Assembly (NCBI GenBank): GCA_029979485.1
Contig: JAPOHK010000023.1
Location: 1-9,334, forward strand
Reading direction: 5' to 3'
From: Candidatus Planktophila limnetica
GTDB taxonomy: Bacteria; Actinomycetota; Actinomycetes; Nanopelagicales; Nanopelagicaceae
DNA: 9,334 bases
Shown in pieces: positions 1 to 6,142 of the stretch. Numbering within the stretch: the stretch's first letter is position 1; each line of letters opens with the position of its first letter. The notes under the pieces were generated by a model. It was not told the DNA's origin, made no database searches, and saw only the letters and a list, made by a program, of their open reading frames with translations. The position numbers and the translations under genes were made by a program.

Positions 1-342
1 CACTTTTGGTCGCTAGCAATTAAATACAAAGATGATTACGCGGCAGCAAATGTTCCGATGTTGCCTGTGGTTGCAACACGTGGTCGTGTGCACCAAGAGA
101 TGTGGCTACATACAGTTGCAATGATTGTTTCTTCCATTGCTCTGATTCGCTTTGCTGATCTGCAGTTGTGGGCATTGATTCTGACTATTGGTTTGGGGCT
201 TGTATTTGCTGGGCAGTTAATTCAACTGCGTGAGAAGACTCCGGATTACACAAAAGTCGCAGGCAAGATTTTTCAATGGTCAATTACGTATTTGAGTTTG
301 CTATCTGTATTGCTAGTTGTGGCTCAGCTGTTAAAAGCTTGA
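1..342 (+). CDS. ctaB: Protoheme IX farnesyltransferase (heme O synthase), C-terminal part
   Basis: This is the 3' end of a UbiA-family prenyltransferase; 113 residues are visible and the 5' end lies outside the window. CtaB attaches a farnesyl group to protoheme to make heme O, the precursor of heme A for cytochrome oxidase, in the cytoplasmic membrane. The reading frame is open from base 1 and begins HFWSLAIKYKDDYAAANVPM, followed by LPVV, which closely matches the conserved 'PHFW-LA-KY-DDY---PMLPVV' loop of CtaB. An ATG at 58 falls inside this loop and is not the real start. Three hydrophobic segments follow at visible residues of about 32–52, 55–75 and 93–112, the expected end of a polytopic enzyme. 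The TGA stop at 340–342 lies inside the convergent metZ gene (19-bp overlap), leaving no room for a separate terminator between them. Family assignment is secure from the motif. Confidence 0.93.
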   Translation, partial: HFWSLAIKYKDDYAAANVPMLPVVATRGRVHQEMWLHTVAMIVSSIALIRFADLQLWALILTIGLGLVFAGQLIQLREKTPDYTKVAGKIFQWSITYLSLLSVLLVVAQLLKA

Positions 343-1550
343 GTTAAATCTTTAATCAAATCTGTGCTTGCTTCTAGGCCGATAGATAAACGCAATACTG
401 ATGGAGTAATACCCATCTCTGCTTGAACCTCAGGACTTAAGCGTTTGTGCGTAGTGGATCCTGGGTGAGTAATAAGTGTCTTGCTGTCGCCGTGATTATT
501 TGAGATATCGATCAGAACTAGGCGATTAACGAATGCAAATGCATCTTTTTTGGAACCATTTAATTCGATGCAAATATTTGTACCACCAGCACCGCTCATC
601 TGCTTTTGGACAAGGGCGTAATCCACGTGGGACTTCAGTCCCGGATAGCGAACCGATTTAATTTCTTTACGTGTTTCCAGAAATTCAGCAATCGCTTGCG
701 CACTTGCATTCATCTTTTCAACGCGCATCTGCATTGTCTCTAGTGACTTAACAAGCACCCACGCATTAAATGCACTAATTGTTGGTCCTGTGTGGCGGAA
801 AAATGGCAAGAAGTGTTCTTGCATGTATGCAAATGATCCAAGGACGGCGCCCGCTAGTACGCGACCTTGTCCATCAATATGTTTTGTTGCTGAGTACATA
901 ACAACATCTGCGCCGAGTTGTAGTGGCTTTTGATAAACAGGGGAGGCCATAACGTTATCGACGATTACGGTGGCACCGACTTTGTGTGCAAGATCGCTGA
1001 CCATTTTGATATCAACTATGTCCAGCATTGGGTTACTTGGTGTTTCAATAAAGACTGCTTTAGTTGGAGTGCTTAAAGCCTTTGCCCACGCGGCATGGTC
1101 ATTGCCTTTGACTAGTTCGATAGTTACGCCCCACTTAGGCAAAATTTCTGTAAGTACAACGTGGCACGAGCTAAACATTGAAGCCGATGCAACAACGCGA
1201 TCTCCGGCTTTAACTAAGCAAGCAACGGATGCAAACATTGCTGACATTCCAGATCCAGTTGCTACACAGAACTCCGCACCTTCAAGGGCAGCAAGTCTTT
1301 GTTCAAACATTGAAACAGTTGGGTTTGAAAAGCGACCATAAACAAAGTGATCTGTTTCATCGATGAAAGCTTCTTCTGCTTCTTCGGCATTTGAATAAGT
1401 AAAACCACTTGTGAGGTAGAGCGCTTCTGATGTTTCACCAAAACCAGAACGCGCAAGACCTGCACGTACTGCTTGTGTTTGTGGATCAAGAGTCCAATTT
1501 GGATCTGGACGCTCGGATCGAGGTTGATAACCCCATGGGCGCTTTGACAT
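324..1550 (-). CDS. metZ: O-succinylhomoserine sulfhydrylase (PLP-dependent)
   Basis: A 408-residue Cys/Met-metabolism PLP enzyme of full family length. MetZ condenses an activated homoserine ester with sulfide to give homocysteine, the direct-sulfhydrylation route to methionine in the cytoplasm. Visible motifs are YGRFSNPT (71–78, phosphate/PLP contact from the partner subunit), ATGSGMSA (97–104), ETPSNP (169–174), VDN with Asp198 for the pyridine nitrogen, and SATKHIDGQGR with the Schiff-base lysine at K223. The HIDGQGR continuation favours MetZ over cystathionine gamma-synthase or MetY, but acyl-donor choice (succinyl or acetyl) cannot be read here. The ATG at 1550 has no Shine-Dalgarno; a TACACT hexamer six bases upstream suggests a leaderless mRNA. 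The gene diverges from the ABC ATPase gene across 35 bp and converges on ctaB. No SAM riboswitch fits in that spacer. Confidence 0.92.
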   Translation of the reverse strand: MSKRPWGYQPRSERPDPNWTLDPQTQAVRAGLARSGFGETSEALYLTSGFTYSNAEEAEEAFIDETDHFVYGRFSNPTVSMFEQRLAALEGAEFCVATGSGMSAMFASVACLVKAGDRVVASASMFSSCHVVLTEILPKWGVTIELVKGNDHAAWAKALSTPTKAVFIETPSNPMLDIVDIKMVSDLAHKVGATVIVDNVMASPVYQKPLQLGADVVMYSATKHIDGQGRVLAGAVLGSFAYMQEHFLPFFRHTGPTISAFNAWVLVKSLETMQMRVEKMNASAQAIAEFLETRKEIKSVRYPGLKSHVDYALVQKQMSGAGGTNICIELNGSKKDAFAFVNRLVLIDISNNHGDSKTLITHPGSTTHKRLSPEVQAEMGITPSVLRLSIGLEASTDLIKDLTQAFNS

Positions 1551-1556
1551 GGAAGA

Positions 1557-1562
1557 AGTGTA
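1557..1562 (-). promoter_or_regulatory. Putative -10 box of leaderless metZ promoter
   Basis: Read on the minus strand, the hexamer is TACACT, followed by TCTTCC and then the metZ ATG. It fits TANNNT, and the six-base spacing would place the transcription start on the A of the ATG. There is no purine-rich ribosome binding site between it and the start. No convincing -35 box is visible about 17 bases further upstream. Leaderless transcripts with this geometry are common in actinobacteria; its use here is inferred. Confidence 0.55.
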
Positions 1563-1570
1563 ATCGCCTG

Positions 1571-1579
1571 TGAGATAGT
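1571..1579 (+). promoter_or_regulatory. Putative extended -10 of leaderless ABC-operon promoter
   Basis: TGA followed by GATAGT makes a TGn-extended -10 element. The hexamer ends six bases before the ATG at 1586, so a transcript would start at or next to the initiation codon. The -35 region has no match, which an extended -10 can tolerate. The GGGG at 1580–1583 is too close to the ATG to be a good Shine-Dalgarno. This box lies 11 bp from the oppositely directed metZ -10, so the two promoters overlap. Confidence 0.5.
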
Positions 1580-1585
1580 GGGGTT

Positions 1586-2491
1586 ATGTCCAACTTGGCG
1601 ATATCAGTACGCGATTTGAGCAAGAAATACGGCGAACGTATGGCTGTATCGCATATCAATTTCGATGTTCCACTCGGCACTGTCTGCGGATTTGTGGGGC
1701 CAAATGGTTCGGGTAAAACAACAACGATGCGAATGTTGCTCGGATTGATTTCACATACAGGTGGCAATGGAGAAGTACTGGATGCATCCATTGATGAACC
1801 AGAGAAATATCTTTCACGAGTTGGCGCGATGATTGAAGGACCAGCCTTTTATCCAGCACTTACTGGCGCTGAAAACTTACGTGTACTTGCAACTCTCGGT
1901 GGATTTCCGCAAGAGCGTGTGCAAACGTTGCTCAATCAAGTCGGACTCGGAGATCGCGCAAAATCTAAATACAAGACTTATTCACTTGGCATGAAGCAGC
2001 GTTTAGGAATTGCTGCGGCGTTATTGCCTAATCCAAAGTTGTTGATGCTGGATGAACCAACAAATGGTCTTGATCCAGAAGGTATTCAAGAGGTGCGTGC
2101 TCTGTTGCGCCAGCTAGCCGATAACGGAACAACTGTCTTTGTTTCATCTCACTTATTATCTGAGTTAGAAATTATTAGCGATTACCTAGTAATGCTTCGC
2201 AAAGGTGAAGTTGTCTTTGCAGGAAAAATCGAAGAGCTATTGCTCGCTCAACAACATGTGATTATTACTAAAGGTCAAAATCAAGCGGATCTAGAGAAGT
2301 TAGTTTCTATAGCAACTGGTTTAGGTCACACCGCAACTATTAGAAATAATGAAGTTCATGTTCAAGCAAGTGCGGATTTTGCGGCAACACTTAATCGCGC
2401 AGCATTTGATGCAGGAATTACTCTGGCTCAACTCTCACCGCAGGTTCCAAACCTAGAAGAGACATTCTTTGAAATGACGGGGGATAAATAA
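1586..2491 (+). CDS. ABC-2 type transporter ATP-binding protein (BcrA-like)
   Basis: A 301-residue cytoplasmic ATPase subunit that would power the membrane protein encoded next to it. The motifs run in order: Walker A GPNGSGKT (38–45), a Q-loop equivalent in GAMIEGPAFYP where Glu84 stands in the usual Gln position, signature SLGMKQ (133–138), Walker B LLMLDEP (152–158) with catalytic Glu157, D-loop GLDPEG and switch His189 (SSHLLSE). The IEGPAFYP segment and the Glu are typical of the BcrA/LanF-like branch, which includes bacitracin and lantibiotic self-protection exporters. A C-terminal region of about 80 residues follows the nucleotide-binding domain, as in that branch. The stop codon TAA shares its last A with the permease ATG (TAATG), so the two are translationally coupled. 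The substrate cannot be inferred; no lantibiotic or resistance genes are nearby. The start is leaderless by appearance. Confidence 0.93.
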   Translation: MSNLAISVRDLSKKYGERMAVSHINFDVPLGTVCGFVGPNGSGKTTTMRMLLGLISHTGGNGEVLDASIDEPEKYLSRVGAMIEGPAFYPALTGAENLRVLATLGGFPQERVQTLLNQVGLGDRAKSKYKTYSLGMKQRLGIAAALLPNPKLLMLDEPTNGLDPEGIQEVRALLRQLADNGTTVFVSSHLLSELEIISDYLVMLRKGEVVFAGKIEELLLAQQHVIITKGQNQADLEKLVSIATGLGHTATIRNNEVHVQASADFAATLNRAAFDAGITLAQLSPQVPNLEETFFEMTGDK

Positions 2492-3282
2492 TGTTCCGCG
2501 TCGTATTTGCAGAGTTAAGAAAACTTCGCCGCCCAACTCTTGTACTTGGCACATTGGGCGCCGCACTATTTTTCTCTGCGCTAATTACTTCATTCCTATT
2601 CTTATTAATTGATGATCCAGGTGGCAATGGAGATCGCGGCCGCCGAATTGGTCGCGAAGTACTTACTTTGGCATCAGGTTCTGTGACTGGTTTTGCCTCC
2701 GTTGGAGGATTGCTCGGTTTGATTGCACTCTGCGTCTTTGCCGCGCAAACTGCGCAGGAATACACGTACGGAACTCTGCGCAATTTATTGGTGCGCCAAT
2801 CTGGTCGCTTGCGAATTCTTGGTGGCAAATTAATTGCAAATACAATTTTTGCAATCTTTATGGTTTTGTTTAGCGCAATCATCAGTATTGGACTATCGGT
2901 TGCTTTGGCACCAGGGGCGAAAGTTCCAACAGACTTATGGTTTACAAGTGATGGCTGGTCATCAATTATTCATACAGTTATCAATGTCTTTATTGCAGTT
3001 GTTGGCTTTGGAGTAATTGGTATGGCTCTTGGAATCTTGTTGCGCTCTCCAATTAGCTCAATATCTGTTGGTGTTCTCTGGATACTCATTATTGAAAACC
3101 TATTAGGCGCTGTTAAAGAGAGCGCACTGCGATGGTTGCCTGGGTCACAGTTAAATACGATTGCAGAAGGCGGATCTGAAACTATTTCTTACACCCACGC
3201 AATGCAGGTTGGTGGGGCGTATGTAATTGGTATTTCAATAATTGCAGCGGTGCTTTTTTCTCGCCGCGATGTTGCAAACTAG
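2491..3282 (+). CDS. ABC-2 type transporter permease
   Basis: A 263-residue integral membrane protein, the partner of the preceding ATPase. Hydrophobic segments lie at about 15–40, 68–90, 115–140, 160–183, 188–206 and 240–257, giving six predicted membrane spans, usual for an ABC-2 half-transporter that works as a dimer. The motif EYTYGTLRNLL (90–100), followed by RQSGR before the third span, matches the 'E---GT-R-LL--P--R' coupling-helix region of this family. A glycine-rich, charged stretch (DDPGGNGDRGRR, 41–52) follows the first span. The ATG at 2491 is preceded by GGGGG (2479–2483), a usable ribosome binding site, and overlaps the ATPase stop by one base. Export of a lipid, peptide or drug is plausible, but no substrate is indicated. 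The gene is followed by a 90-bp non-coding stretch, so the operon probably ends here. Confidence 0.9.
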   Translation: MFRVVFAELRKLRRPTLVLGTLGAALFFSALITSFLFLLIDDPGGNGDRGRRIGREVLTLASGSVTGFASVGGLLGLIALCVFAAQTAQEYTYGTLRNLLVRQSGRLRILGGKLIANTIFAIFMVLFSAIISIGLSVALAPGAKVPTDLWFTSDGWSSIIHTVINVFIAVVGFGVIGMALGILLRSPISSISVGVLWILIIENLLGAVKESALRWLPGSQLNTIAEGGSETISYTHAMQVGGAYVIGISIIAAVLFSRRDVAN

Positions 3283-3372
3283 ACACAGAAAACTCACAGA
3301 GTTAAATAACCGCTTTGCGCGGGAACCTTCTTTATCCTTAGTACATCTCTTCCCCCATGGAGGTTGTACTTA
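3283..3372 (+). promoter_or_regulatory. Intergenic leader of the NlpC/P60 gene with ribosome binding site
   Basis: This 90-bp gap holds the control signals for the cell-wall hydrolase. GGAGG at 3359–3363 is a strong Shine-Dalgarno, nine bases before GTG 3373, and is the reason for choosing that start. A TATCCT hexamer at 3333–3338 fits a -10 box and would give a leader of roughly 30 bases; no good -35 is seen. AACCTTC (3324–3330) can pair with GGAGGTT (3359–3365), hiding the ribosome binding site, while GGGAA (3321–3325) can pair with TTCCC (3350–3354). The two pairings share bases 3324–3325, so they compete. Whether any of these structures matter is not known. Confidence 0.45.
3310..3322 (+). 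terminator. Short GC hairpin after the ABC operon; weak terminator or leader element
   Basis: CCGC (3310–3313) can pair with GCGG (3319–3322) around a five-base loop. The following bases are GAACCTTCTTT, pyrimidine-rich but not a clean U-tract. It could be a weak intrinsic terminator for the ABC operon or part of the NlpC/P60 leader. The stem is only four base pairs, so confidence is low. Confidence 0.25.
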
Positions 3373-4575
3373 GTGAGCCGTAACCGCGCATTAGTTCTTG
3401 CTGTGGTTCTTGGGCTAACAATCACCACTGCCCCAGCATTTGCAGCAACGCCAAAGCCAACCCTTGCTCAGATTGAAGCTGCGAAAAAAGCTGAAGCCGC
3501 AAAGAAAAAAGCTGCTGATGCTGCAGCAAAGAAATTAGCTTCCGCAACACAGACTCTTCGAGGATTAACTGCTAAAGCAAATGCTGCGCGCGCCTTGTAT
3601 GTCAAAGCACAGAAAGAGTTAGCAGTTGCAACTGCTGCTGCAAATGCTGCCGCGGCGCACGCACAAGAAACAGCTGCTCAAGTAAGTGCGGCACATCGCA
3701 CAATTGGAAAACTTGCAGTCGATGCATATGTCATGGGCGGAAGCCTTACTGATATCGAACCTTTGCTCAGTGCAAATGGCCCACAAGATTTAGTCGATCA
3801 ATTAACAACGCTTGACTCACTTGGTGCGCAGAACACAACTGCTCTTAATCGCTATAAAGCTGCAGAAGTAATTGCAAAAGCCGCAAAGATTCAAGCAGAT
3901 AATGCAAAGTTAGTTCAACAAAAAGCTACTGAAAAAGTTGCTGCTGCAAAGAAGAGTGCAGATGATGCACAGAATGAACAACAAAAAGAAGTTGCACGTC
4001 TGCAAAAGATTCAAGATGACTTAATGCGTGAGTTAATGAGTGCGCGAAAAGTGCGTACAACTCTCGAACAACAGCGCGCACTTGCATTACTCGAAGAGAG
4101 TCAAGCAAATACTGCAACGTTCACACCGAACCAAGCTAAAATTTGGCCAAATATAGGATTTAAAGGACGCTCTACTAGTCGAACAACTGAGGCACAACGT
4201 GCAACTGCTGTTGAGTTTGCAAAGAGACAAGTGCAGGCCCGTAAGCCATACATTTGGGGTTCAGAAGGACCAAACTCATTTGATTGTTCTGGTTTGGTCT
4301 ACGCTGCTTATCGATCTGCAGGATTAAGTTGGCCAAACTGGGATCGTCTTAACTCAGCGCTGTACGCAGGTTATACAAAGCACGTTGGTTTAGATGAACT
4401 AGTCCCAGGAGATTTACTTTTCTATTCATATAAAGGAACTATTTCAACTATTCACCACATCACTATTTATGCAGGTGGCGGCATGATGTGGGAAGCAAAC
4501 TCAAAAGATAAAGGATTGCTCTACTCCAGTATCTACAGCGTAAAGGGACTTATGCCATTTGGTGGTCGGGTCTAG
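3373..4575 (+). CDS. Secreted NlpC/P60 peptidoglycan endopeptidase with coiled-coil N-terminus
   Basis: A 400-residue exported wall hydrolase that would cut stem-peptide bonds in peptidoglycan, similar in plan to actinobacterial RipA-type enzymes. Residues 1–24 form a signal peptide (SRNR, hydrophobic core, cleavage after APAFA). About 30–250 is Ala/Lys/Gln-rich coiled coil. From about 270 comes the NlpC/P60 domain, with YIWGSEGP, catalytic Cys305 in FDCSGLVY and His362 in HITIYAGGG. The position of the usual third polar residue (His in M-HAP) is Glu374 (MMWEA). GTG 3373 is preferred because GGAGG lies nine bases upstream and the signal peptide then begins cleanly; the in-frame TTG at 3364 directly abuts the Shine-Dalgarno. 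The gene stands alone between the ABC operon and tilS. The coiled coil may hold the enzyme inactive or bind an FtsX-like activator, which is inference from the family. Confidence 0.92.
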   Translation: MSRNRALVLAVVLGLTITTAPAFAATPKPTLAQIEAAKKAEAAKKKAADAAAKKLASATQTLRGLTAKANAARALYVKAQKELAVATAAANAAAAHAQETAAQVSAAHRTIGKLAVDAYVMGGSLTDIEPLLSANGPQDLVDQLTTLDSLGAQNTTALNRYKAAEVIAKAAKIQADNAKLVQQKATEKVAAAKKSADDAQNEQQKEVARLQKIQDDLMRELMSARKVRTTLEQQRALALLEESQANTATFTPNQAKIWPNIGFKGRSTSRTTEAQRATAVEFAKRQVQARKPYIWGSEGPNSFDCSGLVYAAYRSAGLSWPNWDRLNSALYAGYTKHVGLDELVPGDLLFYSYKGTISTIHHITIYAGGGMMWEANSKDKGLLYSSIYSVKGLMPFGGRV

Positions 4576-4578
4576 TCT
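4573..4578 (+). promoter_or_regulatory. Putative -10 box of leaderless tilS promoter
   Basis: TAGTCT fits TANNNT, and its first three bases are the stop codon of the NlpC/P60 gene. Six bases (TAGGAC) separate it from the tilS ATG at 4585, so a transcript would start at the initiation codon. The AGGA in this spacer is only one base from the ATG and cannot work as a normal ribosome binding site. The -35 region is poor (TTATGC at 4550–4555). The geometry repeats that seen before metZ and the ABC ATPase gene. Confidence 0.5.
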
Positions 4579-4584
4579 TAGGAC

Positions 4585-5541
4585 ATGACCGCCAACATCG
4601 TTGCGATTCGCTCTGCTGTTCGCGCCGCGCTAAAGGATTGCGCAGCTGGTGATTTAATTTTGGCGGCTGTATCAGGTGGCGCAGATTCATTAGCCCTTGC
4701 ATACGCACTCAGTTTAGAAGCACCGAAACTTGCTCTGCGCGTTGAGGGCGTCACTGTTGATCATCAACTGCAATCACAATCCTCTGTACAAGCAGAAAGA
4801 GTAGTTGCTGCATTAACAAAAATGGGAATTGAAAAAACCCATGTAATCAAAGTTGATGTTGAAATTACTGATGGTCTTGAAGCATCTGCTCGTCGTGCAC
4901 GTTATGCAGCGCTCGATGCATTCGCATCGCAGACGGATGCAGCATTAGTCTTTCTCGGTCATACCCGCGATGATCAATCAGAGAGTGTCTTACTCGGCCT
5001 TGCTCGTGGTTCTGGTGCACGTTCATTATCAGCAATGGCATTGCACAACGGAAAATATGTACGGCCACTTCTTGCAATCACTCGTGAACAAACTTTAGGT
5101 GCGTGCGCCGAAGCACAACTAGACCCTTGGGATGATCCACATAACGCGGATCAAACATTTACACGTGTTCGAGTTCGCCGAAACGTAATTCCAAATTTAG
5201 AAGAAAACTTAGGACCGGGAATTTCTGCAGCTCTTGCACGCACCGCATCTTTGTTAAGAGATGATGCGGATGCACTTGATCAATTAGCAGAAGAAGAATT
5301 TGCTTCTCACGATTCACTCTCACTCGATATTTCTCGTCTGGAAAAATTACCTAAGGCGATTCGTACTCGAGTTCTACGGTTGGCGATTTATGCCGCGGGC
5401 GCACCTGCCGGGTCCCTCAGCGCCGATCACATCGCCCCAATTGAGGCGTTAATCACCGAGTGGAGCGGGCAGGGCCCCTCTGATCTACCAGGCGGTGTGA
5501 GAGTTAGCCGAATTTCGGGCAGACTTTCGCTCTCGCGGTAG
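4585..5541 (+). CDS. tilS: tRNA(Ile)-lysidine synthase
   Basis: A 318-residue N-type PP-loop ATPase. TilS adenylates C34 of the CAU-anticodon tRNA-Ile and joins lysine to it, making lysidine so that the tRNA reads AUA and is charged with isoleucine; the enzyme is cytoplasmic and essential. The PP-loop is SGGADS (30–35). Further family motifs are VTVDHQL, LGHTRDDQSES (the 'DDQ-E' block), RPLL, and DPHNAD followed by the RVRRNVIP block. The protein ends soon after a helical region and lacks the extra C-terminal domain of the longer E. coli type (about 430 residues), as is usual for short actinobacterial forms. The last 150 bases are clearly richer in GC than the rest. The gene begins ten bases after the NlpC/P60 stop, probably leaderless, and precedes hpt by 38 bp, an arrangement widely conserved in bacteria. 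Confidence 0.95.
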   Translation: MTANIVAIRSAVRAALKDCAAGDLILAAVSGGADSLALAYALSLEAPKLALRVEGVTVDHQLQSQSSVQAERVVAALTKMGIEKTHVIKVDVEITDGLEASARRARYAALDAFASQTDAALVFLGHTRDDQSESVLLGLARGSGARSLSAMALHNGKYVRPLLAITREQTLGACAEAQLDPWDDPHNADQTFTRVRVRRNVIPNLEENLGPGISAALARTASLLRDDADALDQLAEEEFASHDSLSLDISRLEKLPKAIRTRVLRLAIYAAGAPAGSLSADHIAPIEALITEWSGQGPSDLPGGVRVSRISGRLSLSR

Positions 5542-5567
5542 CCCAACCACCGACGCCGGCTAATTAG

Positions 5568-5573
5568 AAGGAG
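5568..5573 (+). promoter_or_regulatory. Ribosome binding site fixing the TTG start of hpt
   Basis: AAGGAG lies six bases before TTG 5580. No ATG or GTG at a fitting distance competes with it, and the reading frame from TTG begins just before the conserved hypoxanthine phosphoribosyltransferase N-terminus. This supports the rare start codon. Confidence 0.8.
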
Positions 5574-5579
5574 CACCTC

Positions 5580-6131
5580 TTGGACCTCAGCGCAGTTTCA
5601 AAAGATATTGAACGCGTCATTGTGAGCGAAGAAGATCTGCAAAAAAGAATTAAAGAGTTAGCTGCCGAAGTTGATAAAGATTATGAAGGCAAAGATCTTT
5701 TGTTGCTCGGTGTTTTAAAGGGTGCAGTAATGGCTGTTGCTGATCTTTCACGTTCAATGCAACGCCATGTGGAAATGGATTGGATGGCTGTTTCTTCATA
5801 TGGTTCCGGAACAAAATCAAGCGGTGTTGTTCGTATCCTTAAAGATTTAGATCGCGACATTACTGGTCGCAATGTTTTAATCATCGAAGACATTGTCGAT
5901 ACAGGTTTGACGTTGTCATGGCTCAAGGCAAACCTCGAATCACGTGGCGCTGCAAATGTTGAGATTCTTACAGTCCTTCGCAAGCCAGAGGCTGCAAAAG
6001 TTGAAGTAAAAGTTAAGTACGTCGGCTTTGATATCCCATCTGATTTCGTAATTGGATATGGATTAGATTTTGACGAAAAATATCGCAACCTTCCCTTCAT
6101 TGGTGTGCTTGCTAAGCACATGTACTCCTAG
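5580..6131 (+). CDS. hpt: Hypoxanthine(-guanine) phosphoribosyltransferase
   Basis: A 183-residue purine salvage enzyme that transfers the phosphoribosyl group of PRPP to hypoxanthine or guanine, forming IMP or GMP, in the cytoplasm. Key features are the pyrophosphate-binding LLGVLKGAV (42–50), the flexible-loop segment SSYGSGTKSSG (72–82), the PRPP-binding loop IIEDIVDTGLT (101–111) and the base-binding C-terminal block FVIGYGLDFDEKYRNLP (156–172). Length and motif spacing are normal for bacterial Hpt. The start is TTG at 5580, supported by AAGGAG six bases upstream. It follows tilS and precedes ftsH by only 11 bp, and the ftsH ribosome binding site overlaps the hpt stop, so the three are probably one transcript. 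The tilS–hpt–ftsH linkage is found across Gram-positive bacteria. Confidence 0.95.
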   Translation: MDLSAVSKDIERVIVSEEDLQKRIKELAAEVDKDYEGKDLLLLGVLKGAVMAVADLSRSMQRHVEMDWMAVSSYGSGTKSSGVVRILKDLDRDITGRNVLIIEDIVDTGLTLSWLKANLESRGAANVEILTVLRKPEAAKVEVKVKYVGFDIPSDFVIGYGLDFDEKYRNLPFIGVLAKHMYS

Positions 6132-6134
6132 GAG
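6130..6134 (+). promoter_or_regulatory. ftsH ribosome binding site overlapping the hpt stop codon
   Basis: AGGAG overlaps the hpt TAG (6129–6131) and is eight bases from the ftsH ATG at 6143. Ribosomes ending on hpt would be placed directly over this site, so ftsH translation is probably coupled to hpt. Confidence 0.7.
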
Positions 6135-6142
6135 AGCACACA

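Noticed and set aside
58..342. A separate 94-residue membrane protein starting at ATG 58
   Set aside because: The frame continues upstream to base 1 with conserved CtaB sequence, so this is the tail of ctaB.
970..1341. Plus-strand open frame of 123 codons inside metZ
   Set aside because: It lies fully antisense to a well-conserved PLP enzyme, has no recognisable domain and no ribosome binding site; it is a shadow of metZ.
1758..2633. Identical 16-base direct repeat (1758–1773 and 2618–2633) in the ABC ATPase and permease genes
   Set aside because: Both copies are in the same codon phase and encode Gly-Gly-Asn-Gly followed by Glu or Asp. Shared codon preference for a glycine-rich loop explains it, and no third copy or flanking homology was seen.
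2418..2882. Minus-strand open frame of 154 codons across the ABC ATPase–permease junction
   Set aside because: It is antisense to two clear genes, with a composition rich in Pro, Arg and Ser as expected for a reverse-frame shadow.
3364..3372. TTG at 3364 as start of the NlpC/P60 gene
   Set aside because: It abuts the GGAGG directly with no spacing, while GTG 3373 has a nine-base spacing and gives a clean signal peptide.
3373..4130. Ala/Lys-rich low-complexity stretch considered as a repeat region or histone-like domain
   Set aside because: It sits between a signal peptide and an NlpC/P60 domain, where coiled-coil segments are normal; no exact DNA repeat unit was found.
5681..6121. Minus-strand open frame of 146 codons opposite hpt
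   Set aside because: It is antisense to the conserved Hpt core and shows no motif; codon bias of hpt explains the open frame.
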